From the NCBI GenBank assembly GCA_022113835.1, contig JAILWY010000028.1, positions 6,175,001 to 6,239,000 of the forward strand: a DNA stretch of 64,000 nucleotides, read 5' to 3'. This stretch comes from Atopsyche davidsoni (Eukaryota; Arthropoda; Insecta; Trichoptera; Hydrobiosidae). The notes under the pieces were generated by a model. It worked only from the letters and a program-made list of their open reading frames with translations. It did not search any database and was not told the origin of the DNA. Below, in pieces: positions 21,621-32,284 of this stretch (positions are counted from its first letter, which is position 1; every line of letters starts with the position of its first letter). A program made the translations under genes and the position numbers.

Positions 21621-22465
21621 AGGTAATTGCCACTCCGAAACAGCTTACTTTTAAAAAAAAATTTGCTTGAATTACTTCACAAGGCTTCCTAAGCAGTATA
21701 TTCTTTAATAGACGAAAAGCCTGCAAAAACCAATGCAGTACAGTCCACACGAGCTGGAATGCATTGCTTGCTATAAAATACCATCACAACATTACAACTG
21801 AGCGTTTCTTCATTGCGTATAAAGCTTGTCCGGAAAGTAATTTCGTTTTTTGGTTAATTCACTGAAAAATGGTGATGCTGTCTATTTGGTGGAAAGGTGA
21901 TCAATAGAAAAAGTGTGGTGTTCCACGGAGTCTGGTATTCTCCAAATCTGGGCACCTTCTGATTAATATTTGTTACGATCTCTACAATTTTTTTAGACGG
22001 GAGGAAGTCAAAAAATCCCTGAAACGCTTTTTTGCTAGGAAGGAACAAAAAAATTATGTACGTGGAATCATACTACGATTGCTAAAAATATAATAAAATC
22101 AAAGTTACTTTCTGAACCACCCAAAATCTTCGATTTAACGGTTAATGCATAAAACTCGATATATCAATAATATACTGGCGCAAATTCCGCATCCATGTTC
22201 GCGGGCCACAGTTTGGCCGCCGCTGCTTCCGGTGTAGATTATTCTTGCAGAACATTCGGGCAGGTTTATTTTGAAATTACCAGCGGAGCGAAGACGTCCC
22301 ATTTAAGTTAGTTCGCAAGTTAAAACTTTTTCAGAAACCCGCCCTTGCCAGGCACCCCCCAGTGGCGTGCGACAAGCGACAACCGAAATCATAAAGCTGG
22401 CTACACACGCGGCGACACAACCTGCCACCGAAATGCACTTAACCTTTCACCTTTACTCTGCGATT
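21621..22465. other. No gene; small LINE relic at 22170-22200
   Basis: CTGGCGCAAATTCCGCATCC at about 22175 is the reverse complement of the LINE WMRNLRQ codons. A GC-rich piece follows (22200-22440) with CAGTGGCGTGCGAC at 22363, a MITE-end word (see 38292). Otherwise nothing is recognised. Confidence 0.45.
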
Positions 22466-23090
22466 TACTAGAAATGTAGCCCGTCACAAAATGACGTATT
22501 CGATGAACGATGCAATAGTGTTTGAACATATGTTTGGCTGACAATTAGATGAATATTTGATTTCATTTTGTACACATATATTTTGAATGACCGGATATTA
22601 ATTTCGAAGGCAAAGCCGTTCTAGGAAATATCACATTTCGTGTCACAAACAACGAATCACTTTCACTGCACTGTTCTTTATTAGATGCAGTCTTTATCAC
22701 GTTCAATTGCGATATTCTTTTTTAATTACGTTTGCTGAGCTTAGACGGTGTTTTTTATGTGATTAATAATTTCTAATGCAACTAAAAAATAAAATTGGTA
22801 CTTGTGTCAAGCTGACATAAACTGGAAATTTCTTAGAAGCATCAGTTTTTTTGTATTCTCGCTGTGAACAACAGAATCATATAATTCGTACATAAAGCAT
22901 ATTTGATAGTTTTATTTAATTAGTTTATAAATTAAAATATTATCCTATCGTCTTGAAATTCGGCACATAGCTGCGGAAAAACTTATTGAACTTACGTGCA
23001 AAAAATCAGCGTTGTATCTTTTAAGATATTCTATAGAGAACCAAAAAATGATACATACACACACAATGGCTATTATTATAGTATATTTAA
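22466..23090 (-). repeat. Left arm of a large inverted repeat
   Basis: About 625 bp that match, in reverse orientation, the segment 25295-25921. Matching points include TACTAGAAATGTAGCCCGTC (outer end), AACATATGTTTGGCTGACAA, AGATGCAGTCTTTATCACG, GACATAAACTGGAAATTTC and TTTTAAGATATTCTATAGAG. Differences are scattered small indels. On the minus strand it carries a broken version of the frame that is open in the right arm. It could be half of a foldback transposon or one of two opposed copies of an unknown repeat. Confidence 0.88.
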
Positions 23091-25294
23091 TTCTATTAAT
23101 TATGCCTTGTTTCACCGCACCCCACTGGTGAACCAAGACCCGTCGCCGTGTCATGTCACATGTGTTCAAAACTCGTGGACTCTTTGCGAAGTACTTTGAA
23201 TATATGACTTTTTATACAGGTCTCGGAATTCAAGGAGCAAATTTGTGTGTATATAATAGTTGGGTAGTCGCGCTTCGACAGGGTGTTAAATACTCAAAAT
23301 AAATGTATTTTTTAATAATAAATAAATGGCCCACACTGTACGGGGGGGTAAAATTCTGAACACCGTGTATTATTGCCGAAGATCCGAGGGTCACGTCCAC
23401 TGACCACGTGTGGGGAGACAAAATGAAAGGCGCGACACAATTACGCGGACAGTATATCAGGGGCGGGGGGGGTTAGGTTAGGTTAAGGGGGGTGTCCCCA
23501 GGGGTGGAGCGACGATATTAAAAGCGTCTTATATTGAGGCTTACGACGTGATATACCGCGTCATTTCCGTGTTTTTTTTTTTTTTGCGAGCGGCAGACTT
23601 TCAATCCCGGATAGTCAGGGCGCGAGCTCTACAAACGCGGTTTCGAGATTTATGGAACGGAGCGTTGTTGGCTGAGACCGCATTAACGGATATATACTGG
23701 GTGAATCAAGCGTCTAACCGCACGCTTTGAGACTGCGGAACACACGGAGAAGCGCGAGCTATCACCCTGTATATTCAAATAAAAAAACTAAGAATGTTAC
23801 AGTGATTTTGATACAGCTTGAATTCGAATCGTTTTACGCAATAATATATGTGTGTTTAACAAGTCATAGCGCATCGATCGAAGATGCGGGTTTTCTAAAA
23901 AAATATACATAAAGCTTTGTTACGGCACTTGTACACCGCGTCTGTTATATTTGTGTGTTCCATGAGTGCATGAGCAGCCTGTATACGGGCGCCGGGAACC
24001 GCGGTTGTTCAGAGCAGAGCACTTCACGCCGCCGGCTCGGGTGAAACAGTTCGAGAGTGGAAGCCACTTGAGACGGATTATCATTTAAAGGCAACATGTA
24101 TAAAGTGTGTTCACTCCGTTTTACACGCACAGAAAGCGCGTTTCCATATTTAATGCATAAAATTAAACGGAATTTCGATACAATTCTTTTTTTTACGCTA
24201 ATACGTAAGCTATCGACGTAAAATGGGAAAAGAGACAAGAAGGCAATCGGTTGAAAAAAAAAATTTAAAAACAAATGCGGCTGTGTCTGAATTGATACTT
24301 ATGTAGTATTTTCTACTTTTTATACAACGAAATTACAAAAAATATATATTAAGAGGAAAAGTAATTGCGCTATCTACTTGACAACTGGATGATTGACTAC
24401 ATTTTTCTCGTGGAGGCTTAGTATTTGTTTTAACGCTAATACGAATCACACTGTATAGTATCATATATCAAAGTTGGCTGTTGATCAAAGCAAACAAATT
24501 AAATACTGATAAAATTTGTTATCAAGATTTCTATTTAGTAAGTTATGGTAACTTTTGCGCAAGGAGTCGACTATTCAATGTATTGTGATTCAGCACGAAA
24601 CACCCTGTATCAATCATCTAAGGTAGCTTTTGACCGACGCCAGTGAAAAGCCGATGTATCATTCTTGAAAGCCAGCATGAAACACCTGTACAGTATCAAA
24701 TACAAAGGGTGCCCTTTGACCGACGCTAGTGAAGACAGTTTACTTCGCATTTAGATTATTCGTGCTCAAGTGTTTCTCACGACATGTGAACTTTTGTAAA
24801 CTAGCATGAAGCACCGTGTATAGTATCAGATACCAAGGGTGGCTGTCGACCAACGCGACCGCATTTAATGCGACACGACAAACTGGACACAATTAGCCGC
24901 GCGGTAAATCACGCCGGGCGAGTGAAACGGACTTTTACCGGCCCCGGGGCAATAAATAAATAAGAATAACGTGTAAGCCGCCCACTAAATAACCACCCTG
25001 TATATAATAAATACTCCGCGGTGTTATTACACGGGCTATCATAAAAAAAAAAACATCAACCGCAGAGCCATCAGACGGACACCTAGCGCACACCCTTGCT
25101 CGCAGAAACAATGGTTATCGTCACATTCGCCATGGATGTCTGCTATATTTATTATTTATTTTTAAGGGCCATAATATAAGAAAAAATTAATATTACTAAA
25201 CAAAATCATATACTACATTTTAAATGCATTCTGAAGGTCATTTGCATCAATACACAGTAATGTACAGTGGATTAAATCCCGTGGACGTGGAGCT
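23091..25294. other. Spacer between inverted-repeat arms
   Basis: About 2.2 kb without a recognised gene. It holds TTAGG units in a G-rich patch (23462-23500), poly-T, and frames of up to 109 residues without motifs. There is also a degenerate tandem repeat at 24449-24870, where CACCCTGTAT..GTATCA..TTTGACCGACGC recurs near 24449, 24601, 24682 and 24811. If the arms are one element, this would be its cargo, but nothing transposase-like is seen. Confidence 0.45.
24449..24875 (+). repeat. Degenerate tandem repeat inside the spacer
   Basis: Four drifting copies of a block with CACCCTGTAT, a GTATCAAATACAAAGGGTG-like middle and TTTTGACCGACGC at the end. Spacing is 80-150 bp. The CACCCTGTAT word also resembles Tc/mariner end sequence, but no full terminus is present. 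Confidence 0.5.
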
Positions 25295-25921
25295 ATAAAT
25301 CTACTATAATAATAGTCATTGTGTGTATGTTTCATTTTTGGGTTCTCTATAGAATATCTTAAAAGATACAACGCTGATTTTTCGCACGCAAGTTCAGTGA
25401 GATTTTCCGCAGTTATGTGCCGAATTTCAAGACGATAAGATAATATTTTCATTCATAAACTAATTAAATAAAACTATCAAATATGCTTTTCAAATTTAGA
25501 ATTTTTACAAAAAAACAAAATATGATGCTTCTAAGAAATTTCCAGTTTATGTCAGCTTGACACAAGGTACCAATTTTATTTTTTAGTTGCGTTAGAAATT
25601 ATTAATCACATCCTTAATAACTTAAAATGCCTCCTAAAAAAATAACACCGTCTAAGCACAGCAAACGTAATTAAAAAAGAATAGCACAATTGAACGTGAT
25701 AAAGACTGCATCTAATAAAGAACAGTGCAGTGAAAGTGATTCGATGTTTGTGACACAAAATGTGATATTTCCTAGAATGGCTTTGCTTTCAAAATTAATA
25801 TCCGGTTATTCAAAAAATATGTGTACAAAATATTCATCTAATTGTCAGCCAAACATATGTTCAAACACTATTGCATCGTTCATCGAATACGTCATTTTAT
25901 GACGGGCTACATTTCTAGTAA
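25295..25921 (+). repeat. Right arm of a large inverted repeat, with short frame
   Basis: Mirror of 22466-23090, ending GACGGGCTACATTTCTAGTA at 25921. A reading frame beginning ATGCCTCCTAAAAAAATAAC (25627; MPPKKITPSKHSKRN, then a stop) continues as a 70-residue frame from 25690 (ASNKEQCSESDSMFVT..). It runs outward from the spacer and stops near the arm end. In the left arm the MPPKK start region is deleted. A basic MPPKK start is common in transposase-like and chromatin proteins, but I do not recognise this one. Confidence 0.85.
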
Positions 25922-26295
25922 AATTATAAAAGGTGTAACGAAGACGTAATATAAAAATTTTAATAGTTTATAGCCTTAGAGTCATCCCTAGAGTTAATTA
26001 AAAAATAAATCGACAAAGGAGCCGCGAGAGAAAAAGAAAAAGATAAACCGGGATACGAGGGTGCAAAATCAGATATAATCTATATGAGCCGTTCGTTTCG
26101 CCAGAAACCACCCTTCTCCGCCGGAACAACCCTTTAAAAAATAATCCATTAGGAGGCCCACGTACGACATCCGCCATAAAAACCAAAGTGCCAACCACTC
26201 AAACTGAATTCGCTGTTTCCCCGCCCCTTCCTGAAGCTGAAAAAACCAATAACTCCCACAGTTATAATATATGCGGTGCTAATGTACGTATTGCC
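25922..26295. other. No feature recognised
   Basis: Mixed composition; reverse frames of 66-99 residues have no motif. Confidence 0.35.
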
Positions 26296-26695
26296 GACGA
26301 AGCCTGAAAAATCGACAGGACTCGTGTGATATAGCACAGGCTTCGGCGGAATCACACGATCCGTTTTTGGGCACTGCAAAAACCTGCCACACACGTGTAT
26401 ATAATATATATTTTTATGCGTATGTCTATTTTTTGGATTGGACGTCAATCAGATGCGTATTTATTACCCATTACGGGTTTATTATATGATTACTACGACG
26501 AAGCCTGAAAAATCGACAGGACTCGTGTGATATAGTACAGGCTTCGACGGAATCACACGATTCGTTTTTGGGCACTGCAAAAACTTGCCACAAACGTATA
26601 AATAATATATATTTTTATATGTAAGTCTATTTTTTGGATTGGACGTCAACCAGATTCGTATTTATTACCCATTACGGGTTTATTATATTATTACT
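26296..26695 (+). repeat. Tandem duplication of a 201-bp unit containing SINE 5' part
   Basis: GACGAAGCCTGAAAAATCG occurs at 26296 and 26497, and the copies run in parallel through ATCACACGATCCGTTTTTG to TTACCCATTACGGGTTTATT. The latter half (GGATTGGACGTCAATCAG onward) is also the 5' part of the SINE at 47757 and 62790. So each unit contains a truncated SINE. Confidence 0.8.
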
Positions 26696-26880
26696 AATAT
26701 GATTAGGCACATTAGTTTATACATAGAAGATGATTAAAGAAACTCTCAGAAAAATATCATCGTGATTTGTGTGGGATTTGAACCCACATCCCCTGGCTTA
26801 CATGGCCGGTGTACTAGCCCTTGTACTAACGAATCACTTCCGTCTTGGCTAAATTAATAGATTTTAAAAATAATAGAGAG
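26693..26880 (-). mobile_element. tRNA-Thr-derived SINE, copy 1
   Basis: On the minus strand a 76-nt tRNA-like region (26762-26837) opens GTGATTCGTTAGTAC and closes ACAAATCAC. These form an acceptor-like stem, with B-box GGGTTCAAATCCCAC. The anticodon-arm GGCCATGTAAGCCAGGGG resembles tRNA-Thr(UGU), but the base before the anticodon is A rather than the invariant T, so it is not a functional tRNA. The 3' tail TTTCTGAGAGTTTC..GCCTAATCATATTAG is shared with copies at 47757, 55035 and 62478. Confidence 0.85.
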
Positions 26881-26939
26881 GCACCTGAAGAAGATGATGC
26901 CAATTTACTTTAATCAGTACAAGCGTGTCACGACTAATT

Positions 26940-27160
26940 AAGCTATTAGGAGCATTTCCTGTCATACTTTCAAGGCTTTTTAGTGGGTTTTTATAGGAGA
27001 ATCTATGCGTTGACCACGTCACAAATGAAAGTGTCTAGCATAAAGGGAATTACTGACGGAAGTAAAAGCGGAAGGTCTTCTATTTTGGCCACATTTTTGG
27101 GTACTGTAAGTAAAGCATGCTCCAGCTGATTGTCTAAGGAAAAATAAGCATTGGAAGATG
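26940..27160 (+). pseudogene. LINE ORF2 C-terminal fragment feeding a satellite
   Basis: GGTTTTTATAGGAGAATC (decayed LYRRI), GACCACGTCACAAATGAAAG (DHVTNE), and a decayed FGH..LIV block GCTCCAGCTGATTGTCTAAGG precede the 183-bp array without a break. This shows that the array grew from the 3' end of this LINE copy. Confidence 0.75.
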
Positions 27161-28049
27161 GAAGAATTTACGCAAGTGGTCGAATCGATGATGACCCAGG
27201 ATAGGGATATGTTCAAAGAAATAGTAACAAATATCCCATGAGGAGAAGCATCATAAGAAGAAGCTCTAATGATTAAAATAAATATCTGGTGTATTTCTCG
27301 GTATAAATACGCTGGCTGGCACGGGTGAATTGACGGGAAGATGGAAGAATTTACGCAAGTGGTCGAATCGATGATGACCCAGGATAAGGATATGTTCAAA
27401 GAAATAGTCACAAACATCCTATGTGTAGAAGCATCATAAGAATAACCTCTAATGATTAAAATAAATATCTGGTGTATTTCTCGGTATAAATACGCTGGCT
27501 GGCACGGGTGAATTGACGGGAAGATGGAAGAATTTACGCAAGTGGTCGAATCGATGATGACCCAGGATAGGGATATGTTCAAAGAAATAGTCACAAACAT
27601 CTTACGAGGAGAAGCATCATAAGAATAAGCTCTAATGATTAAAATAAATATCTGGTGTATTTCTCGGTATAAATACGCTGGCTGGCACGGGTGAATTGAC
27701 GGGCAGATGGAAGAATTTACGCAAGTGGTCGAATCCATGATGACCCAGGATAGGAATATGTTCAAAGAAATAGTCACAAACATCCTATGTGTAGAAGCAT
27801 CATAAGAAGAAGCTCTAATGATTAAAATAAATATCTGGTGTATTTCTCGGTATAAATACGCTGGCTGGCACGGGTGAATTGACGGGAAGATGGAAGAATT
27901 TACGCAAGTGGTCGAATCGATGATGACCCAGGATAAGGATATGTTCAAAGAAATAGTCACAAACATCCTATGTGTAGAAGCATCATAAGAATAAGCTCTA
28001 ATGATTAAAATAAATATCTGGTGTATTTCTCGGTATAAACGGGCGAATT
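27154..28049 (+). repeat. 183-bp satellite array built from the LINE 3' end, ~4.9 units
   Basis: GAAGATGGAAGAATTTACGC starts units at 27154, 27337, 27520, 27703 and 27886, an exact 183-bp period. Forward translation gives RWKNLRKW then, one frame over, MTQDRDMFKEIVTNI before a stop, the WLRNLRQW..DRE.F..MVANL end of the LINE. The rest of the unit is 3' untranslated sequence. Because 183 is 61 codons, a reverse-strand frame of 372 residues stays open at 27019-28137; it is antisense and repetitive, not a gene. Confidence 0.95.
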
Positions 28050-28480
28050 GACGCAAATCGAGTCCTGGGGGTACAAAACCAGGGAGCCCCTGCGTAATCT
28101 CTCCCGACACGTGTTTGCTCGTCCTTGGAGGCCTCATCTGTATGCACCCCGCGAGCCTCCGGGGTGGGGCAAGTCAGCGGCGGGGGGATCAATCACTGTT
28201 GACGCTCACGCTGAATTAAGCGCATGTAATATTCTGAATAGAGCTTTAATTAGTGCCTACTTCATGAAAATAACACCATCAGAGAGCTTCGGGATTGGAA
28301 TTTCTCGGATCATATTAAACCACCCCCAGCTTCAGTACAGGGTTTATTACGCAATAAATACTTGCTAAAGCATTATTTATCTTCAAAACCTCAGTGCGTG
28401 TATACCGTTGACGCATAGTGAATCCAAAATCAAGGAAAGCAGCTATGCTCACCTGTATAATAAATGAGCACGAGTGTCAC
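28050..28480. other. GC-rich patch then no feature
   Basis: 28050-28200 is GC-rich with motif-less frames on both strands. 28200-28480 has no recognised content. Confidence 0.35.
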
Positions 28481-28483
28481 AAA

Positions 28484-28556
28484 TAAGAGTCTTGCTTAAA
28501 ATGCGCAAAGAAAGAAAACTCCTGATGATGGTAAAATATCGTAATATAGCCTTATG
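28484..28556 (+). pseudogene. LINE fragment, 5' side of a hAT insertion
   Basis: GCGCAAAGAAAGAAAACTCC and TGATGATGGTAAAATATCG read as the KERKLLMMVKYR segment that precedes YFGHI in this LINE. It is cut at 28557 by a hAT MITE and resumes at 28896. Confidence 0.65.
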
Positions 28557-28895
28557 CAGTGCTTCTCAAAGTGGTCCCTGGGATCATTCAGGGGGTCTTT
28601 AGAAAATTAAAATCGATTTGAGGGTCCCTGAACAACGTCAGGGGGTCAGCGCAAGGTTTAATATGAAATAAAAAAATTGTGACACATTTTTATCAACATG
28701 GAAGTTAAAATAAATAACAATGAATACATTATCAGCGATTTTTTACGTAAGTAAAATATAAATATAGACAGGTGCATACAAGAAATAACAGGCATCGCGG
28801 TGAGTAAGGATTTATGTAGTTTTTCACCCAGGGGCCGTAGGCAAGTTTTGACTATGAAAAGAGGTCCGTGGGCCATAAGAGTGTGAGAGCCACTG
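28557..28895. mobile_element. hAT-type MITE inserted in LINE fragment
   Basis: It begins CAGTGCTTCTCAAAGTGG and ends GTGTGAGAGCCACTG, which are inverted repeats of the hAT CAGTG(G/C)TTCTCA type. The G-rich internal pieces (TCAGGGGGTC, CAGGGGCCG) are typical of such elements. No 8-bp duplication is preserved (left CCTTATG, right GTCTAGG), so one flank was altered after insertion. No transposase frame. Confidence 0.8.
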
Positions 28896-28975
28896 GTCTA
28901 GGAAGATGTCCAAAGAAAAAGAAGGTTAGAAGTAGAAAGCTAACGTGGATGCCGAATTCACGCAGTCAGGATAAT
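28896..28975 (+). pseudogene. LINE fragment, 3' side of the hAT insertion
   Basis: GTCTAGGAAGATG continues the LINE LIVxG block, and AAAGCTAACGTGGATGCC is the WMRNL region. It ends in the ACGTTCAGTAAAGTGAG tail (decayed FSEM). Confidence 0.6.
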
Positions 28976-29559
28976 ATACGTAATATATACGTTCAGTAAA
29001 GTGAGGAGAGACACTTGAACTTAGATACTTGAACATTTCGTTTTCATATTTTCCTAGTTCCCGTGTCTCCAGAGCGTAAAAAAAAAATCGGTTTGAAACC
29101 CAGCCGCACATAAAAATTAGAAAAGTACCCATTTCAGGATTGCGCATAATCTGGATTGTGAAAGAAGGCACTATTATGAGCGTGCTTTGTCTCAGACCCA
29201 CCCTAATTGTCGGTGCTTTCGTGAGCACGCTTGGCTGGTCGCGCCTCGGCCATTGTCCACCCCCGGGGGTGGAAGGGGTGGAAAGGGTGGAAGGGTCCGG
29301 TGGTACATGAATAATCATTGTTCCCCACCCACCCTGGGTCAGGTTTCCCACAGAATAAATGCTTCCACTTATGTAGAGACACAAATCAGTTCGGAAACAA
29401 GTTCGTAACACTCTGAATATTTTTTACCTCTTGATTGCGTTCCAAGACAGATTGTTCTCTAACATAGCTCTAACATATTAATTTATTTAAAAAAAAAAAA
29501 AAAAAACTGTAATTTAACATACTATTAATCATGAATACGTAGTTGAATACATAGAAATT
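28976..29559. other. No gene; GC patch and long frame not credible
   Basis: A 161-residue reverse frame (28926-29411) spans a GC-rich patch of repeated GGGTGGAA/GGGGTGG words and has no recognised domain. An A run lies at about 29490. Confidence 0.4.
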
Positions 29560-30369
29560 TTAAAACAAGTTTGAAAGATTTTGTGATTTTGTGATATTGT
29601 GATTGTGAAGATTTCCAAACTCATGATCAAGCTTCAAGATATTTTGGAAGACAGTAATAAACTAATAAGTTCATATATTGTTTTTTTTGTGAAGGCCGTC
29701 ACAGTAAGTACGATTTTGCCCTATACAGGTTTTAAAACAAGTTTGAAAGATTTTGTGATATTGTGATTGTGAAGATTTCCAAACTCATGATCAAGCTTCA
29801 AGATATTTTGGGAGACAGTAATAAACTAATAAGTTCATATATTGTTTTTTTTGTGAAGGCCGTCACAGTAAGTACGATTTTGCCCTATACAGGTTTTAAA
29901 ACAAGTTTGAAAGATTTTGTGATTATGAAGATTTCCAAACTCATGATCAAGCTTAAAGATATTTTAGTCAGTAATAAACTAATAAGTTCATATATTGGTT
30001 TTTTTGTGAAGGCCGTCACAGTAAGTACGATTTTGCCCTATACAGGTTTTAAAACAAGTTTGAAAGATTTTGTGATATTGTGATTGTGAAGATTTCCAAA
30101 CTCATGATCAAGCTTCAAGATATTTTGGGAGACAGTAATAAACTAATAAGTTCATATATTGTTTTTTTTGTGAAGGCCGTCACAGTAAGTACGATTTTGC
30201 CCTATACAGGTTTTAAAACAAGTTTGAAAGATTTTGTGATTATGAAGATTTCCAAACTCATGATCAAGCTTAAAGATATTTTAGTCAGTAATAAACTAAT
30301 AAGTTCATATATTGGTTTTTTTGTGAAGGCCGTCACAGTAAGTACGATTTTGCCCTATACAGGTTTTAT
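29560..30369 (+). repeat. Five-unit tandem array of unknown origin, 156-164 bp units
   Basis: GAAGATTTCCAAACTCATG recurs near 29607, 29771, 29927, 30088 and 30244. Units also share CTAATAAGTTCATATATTG, GAAGGCCGTCACAGTAAG and TTTTGCCCTATACAGG. Unit lengths vary by GATATTGT insertions. Frames of 99-106 residues arise from the array but shift between units, so they are not a gene. A single reversed fragment of the unit lies at 36885-36945. The last unit runs into the palindrome at 30371. Confidence 0.92.
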
Positions 30370-30370
30370 T

Positions 30371-30510
30371 TTTGATTGATGTGATTAAGTACATTTTTTC
30401 ACTCTCAGAAAAATCATGAATCAAGACTCATGTCATGATGACATTTTTCTGAGAGTTTATTTTATAATTTTTCAATATGTGAAAAAATGTACTTAATCAT
30501 ATCAATCAAA
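30371..30510. mobile_element. Long palindrome, MITE-like
   Basis: The left arm (30371-30402) starts TTTGATTGATGTGATTAAG. The right arm (30479-30510) is its reverse complement with one mismatch in 32. A second nested inverted repeat TCTCAGAAAAAT / ATTTTTCTGAGA is at 30403-30414 and 30443-30454. The whole 140 bp can fold into a hairpin. No duplication or coding content. It could be a tiny MITE or the foldback end of the adjacent array. Confidence 0.85.
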
Positions 30511-31084
30511 TAAGTTGCGTTAATACAAAACACAAAACAATTTCGGAACTATTTCTTACTTCTTGATCAAATACTAAGAAAGATTGTTAAAAAATTAGAT
30601 GCTTATGAAAACACTCTGGAATTTGACTTTCATAATCAAGCTTTAGAATGTGTATTGTAAGATTTAATCCAACTTTGATTTATATGGTAACTGATATTAA
30701 AACAGATTTGGCTTCATTTTTAATTTTGTCAAACTTTTGATCTAACATCAAAATAAAAAAAGAAATAAAAACCGTTAAATAAATATATAAATAAGAAATA
30801 AATTATGTAAAGATTCAAAAAAAATATTTGCAGCTATCTGAAACTTTCCAAGATGTTGATCAAGCTACAAACTTTTTTTGAGACACGAATTAATATTTTT
30901 ATGTCGTATTAAAATTAATTAAATATTAACAAAATAAAGGAATATGAAGAGCCGAAACAAGTATTTTTTCTTCATGTAATCATAATTTGTTATAAAAATA
31001 CAAATGTTAATATTATATAACTTACAGCGGTTATTAAAAACATAACCTTAAATAAATATGAAAAACTCGCCGTAGATTCATCAA
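30511..31084. other. AT-rich, no feature recognised
   Basis: Contains loosely repeated AAGATTGTT and TGATCAAGCT words reminiscent of the preceding array, so it may be decayed array material. Confidence 0.4.
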
Positions 31085-31425
31085 ATTTTATGTTGTCTCA
31101 GTTTTTCTTTTCTTTAGGGTCTCTGTTTTTCTTAAGGTTTAAGTCTTTTTCTTTAAGGTCTGGACATTTCAGATAGCAATAATGTGATAAATCAAGGCTT
31201 TTTAATGGAGAATCCTTAAAATACCATGGGTTGATGGGTTTCTTTGCGCACAGATTGCGCAAAGAAAGAAAATCCTCGGAGATGGTAAAAAAGTGTAAGA
31301 TCTTTTATTTTTGCACTATTATGAAATAATATATACAGCCTTCTGCAACTGATTGTCTAGGGAAAAAAAAATAAGGAAAAGGTGCATTGGAATGAGAAAA
31401 CTAATGTGGATTCATTTCCCGTTTT
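31085..31425 (+). pseudogene. LINE ORF2 C-terminal fragment
   Basis: GGAGAATCCTTAAAATACC followed by ATGGGTTGATGGG is the RRILKIPWVD block. GCGCAAAGAAAGAAAATCC and GATGGTAAAAAAGTG give KERKS..MVKK, then CTGCAACTGATTGTCTAGGG (LQLIVxG) and ATGAGAAAACTAATGTGGATTC (the WxRN region). Several stops; dead. Confidence 0.78.
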
Positions 31426-31717
31426 TTTTTATAAGTTTATTAAAGAGTTATTTATAAACACGATTGCTAATATGTTTTAAAAAAAACATATACGATGGTA
31501 ATAATGAAGTAATTTGTTTCTTAAATCATAGTTCAGAATGCCTGTACGTGTACGCTGTCGTATTTACATTAATTAAATATATAAAAAAAGACTCGAACAT
31601 GCGATACTCGAAAACAAATTAAAAACAACACACAAAACGAAAGAATAATTAATTTTCCATTTAAATATTTTAATAATGAAATTAAGTAGATTAGCGAGGG
31701 GCTCAGGTGTGGCGTGC
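31426..31717. other. No feature recognised
   Basis: AT-rich with T and A runs. Confidence 0.4.
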
Positions 31718-31725
31718 GGCTAGAG

Positions 31726-31982
31726 CAGTGGTCCCCAACCCTATGCCCGCGGGCACCATGGCCCCCGCCGACCGTTTTATGTGTGCCCGCCGCTGTGCGA
31801 CCGCGATAAAAAGATATCTAAGTTTACAATGAAAAAAAATATATTTAATAATTAAACAGAAATATAAGCGAAAACAATTATACTGTCATAATTTTCAAGA
31901 TAATATTTCTTTTGAAAAAATAAATGGTGCCCGCCGGCATCATAAAATGTGCTCTTGGGTGCAAAAAGGTTGGGGACCTCTG
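31726..31982. mobile_element. hAT-type MITE with perfect target duplication
   Basis: It begins CAGTGGTCCCCAACCC and ends GGTTGGGGACCTCTG. It is flanked by identical GGCTAGAG copies at 31718-31725 and 31983-31990, an 8-bp duplication as expected for hAT. The 257-bp element contains two GTGCCCGC-type words on each side and an AT-rich centre. Non-autonomous. Confidence 0.93.
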
Positions 31983-31990
31983 GGCTAGAG

Positions 31991-32280
31991 AATGTAAAAA
32001 AACCGATGGATAAAGCGAGCCGCACAGTGCGCCGAGAAGCCTCGCGGCCGGGACAAAGCGGCGGCGGGCACACAGTGGTGCTGCTGCGCGATTAGCAGAA
32101 GCAGTTGTGGCTTACGCCGTTTAATTGCTTTTTTGCAGCTTATTTTTTTGAATGCAGCCGCAACTGCTTAAGCTGCTGGAAAGCGCGCAGATGATGCAAG
32201 AGAGGATTTAAAAATAAATTTTTAAAAAAAAGTCTTTGTGCAGTGGACTTAGTTTCTTACAGAATAAATGAATCTTGTTC
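31991..32280. other. No feature recognised
   Basis: A moderately GC-rich stretch with no coding or repeat signature. Confidence 0.35.
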
Positions 32281-32284
32281 GGGG

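Noticed and set aside
26762..26837. Functional tRNA-Thr gene
   Set aside because: The base before the anticodon is A instead of the invariant T, the anticodon stem has a mismatch, and four copies share the same non-tRNA flanks. It is a SINE.
27019..28137. 372-residue reverse open frame
   Set aside because: It is the antisense reading of a 183-bp tandem array. It stays open only because 183 is divisible by three, and the sense strand shows a LINE tail.
28926..29411. 161-residue reverse frame as a gene
   Set aside because: It spans low-complexity GGGTGG words and LINE-tail sequence, has no domain, and overlaps a frame on the other strand.
29763..30379. Two ~100-residue repetitive frames that look like a duplicated membrane protein
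   Set aside because: Units of 156-164 bp shift frame relative to one another, there is no start context, and the peptide repeats simply mirror the DNA array.
30371..30510. Pre-miRNA
   Set aside because: The palindrome is longer and more perfect than typical microRNA precursors, and its position at an array edge fits a MITE-like element better.
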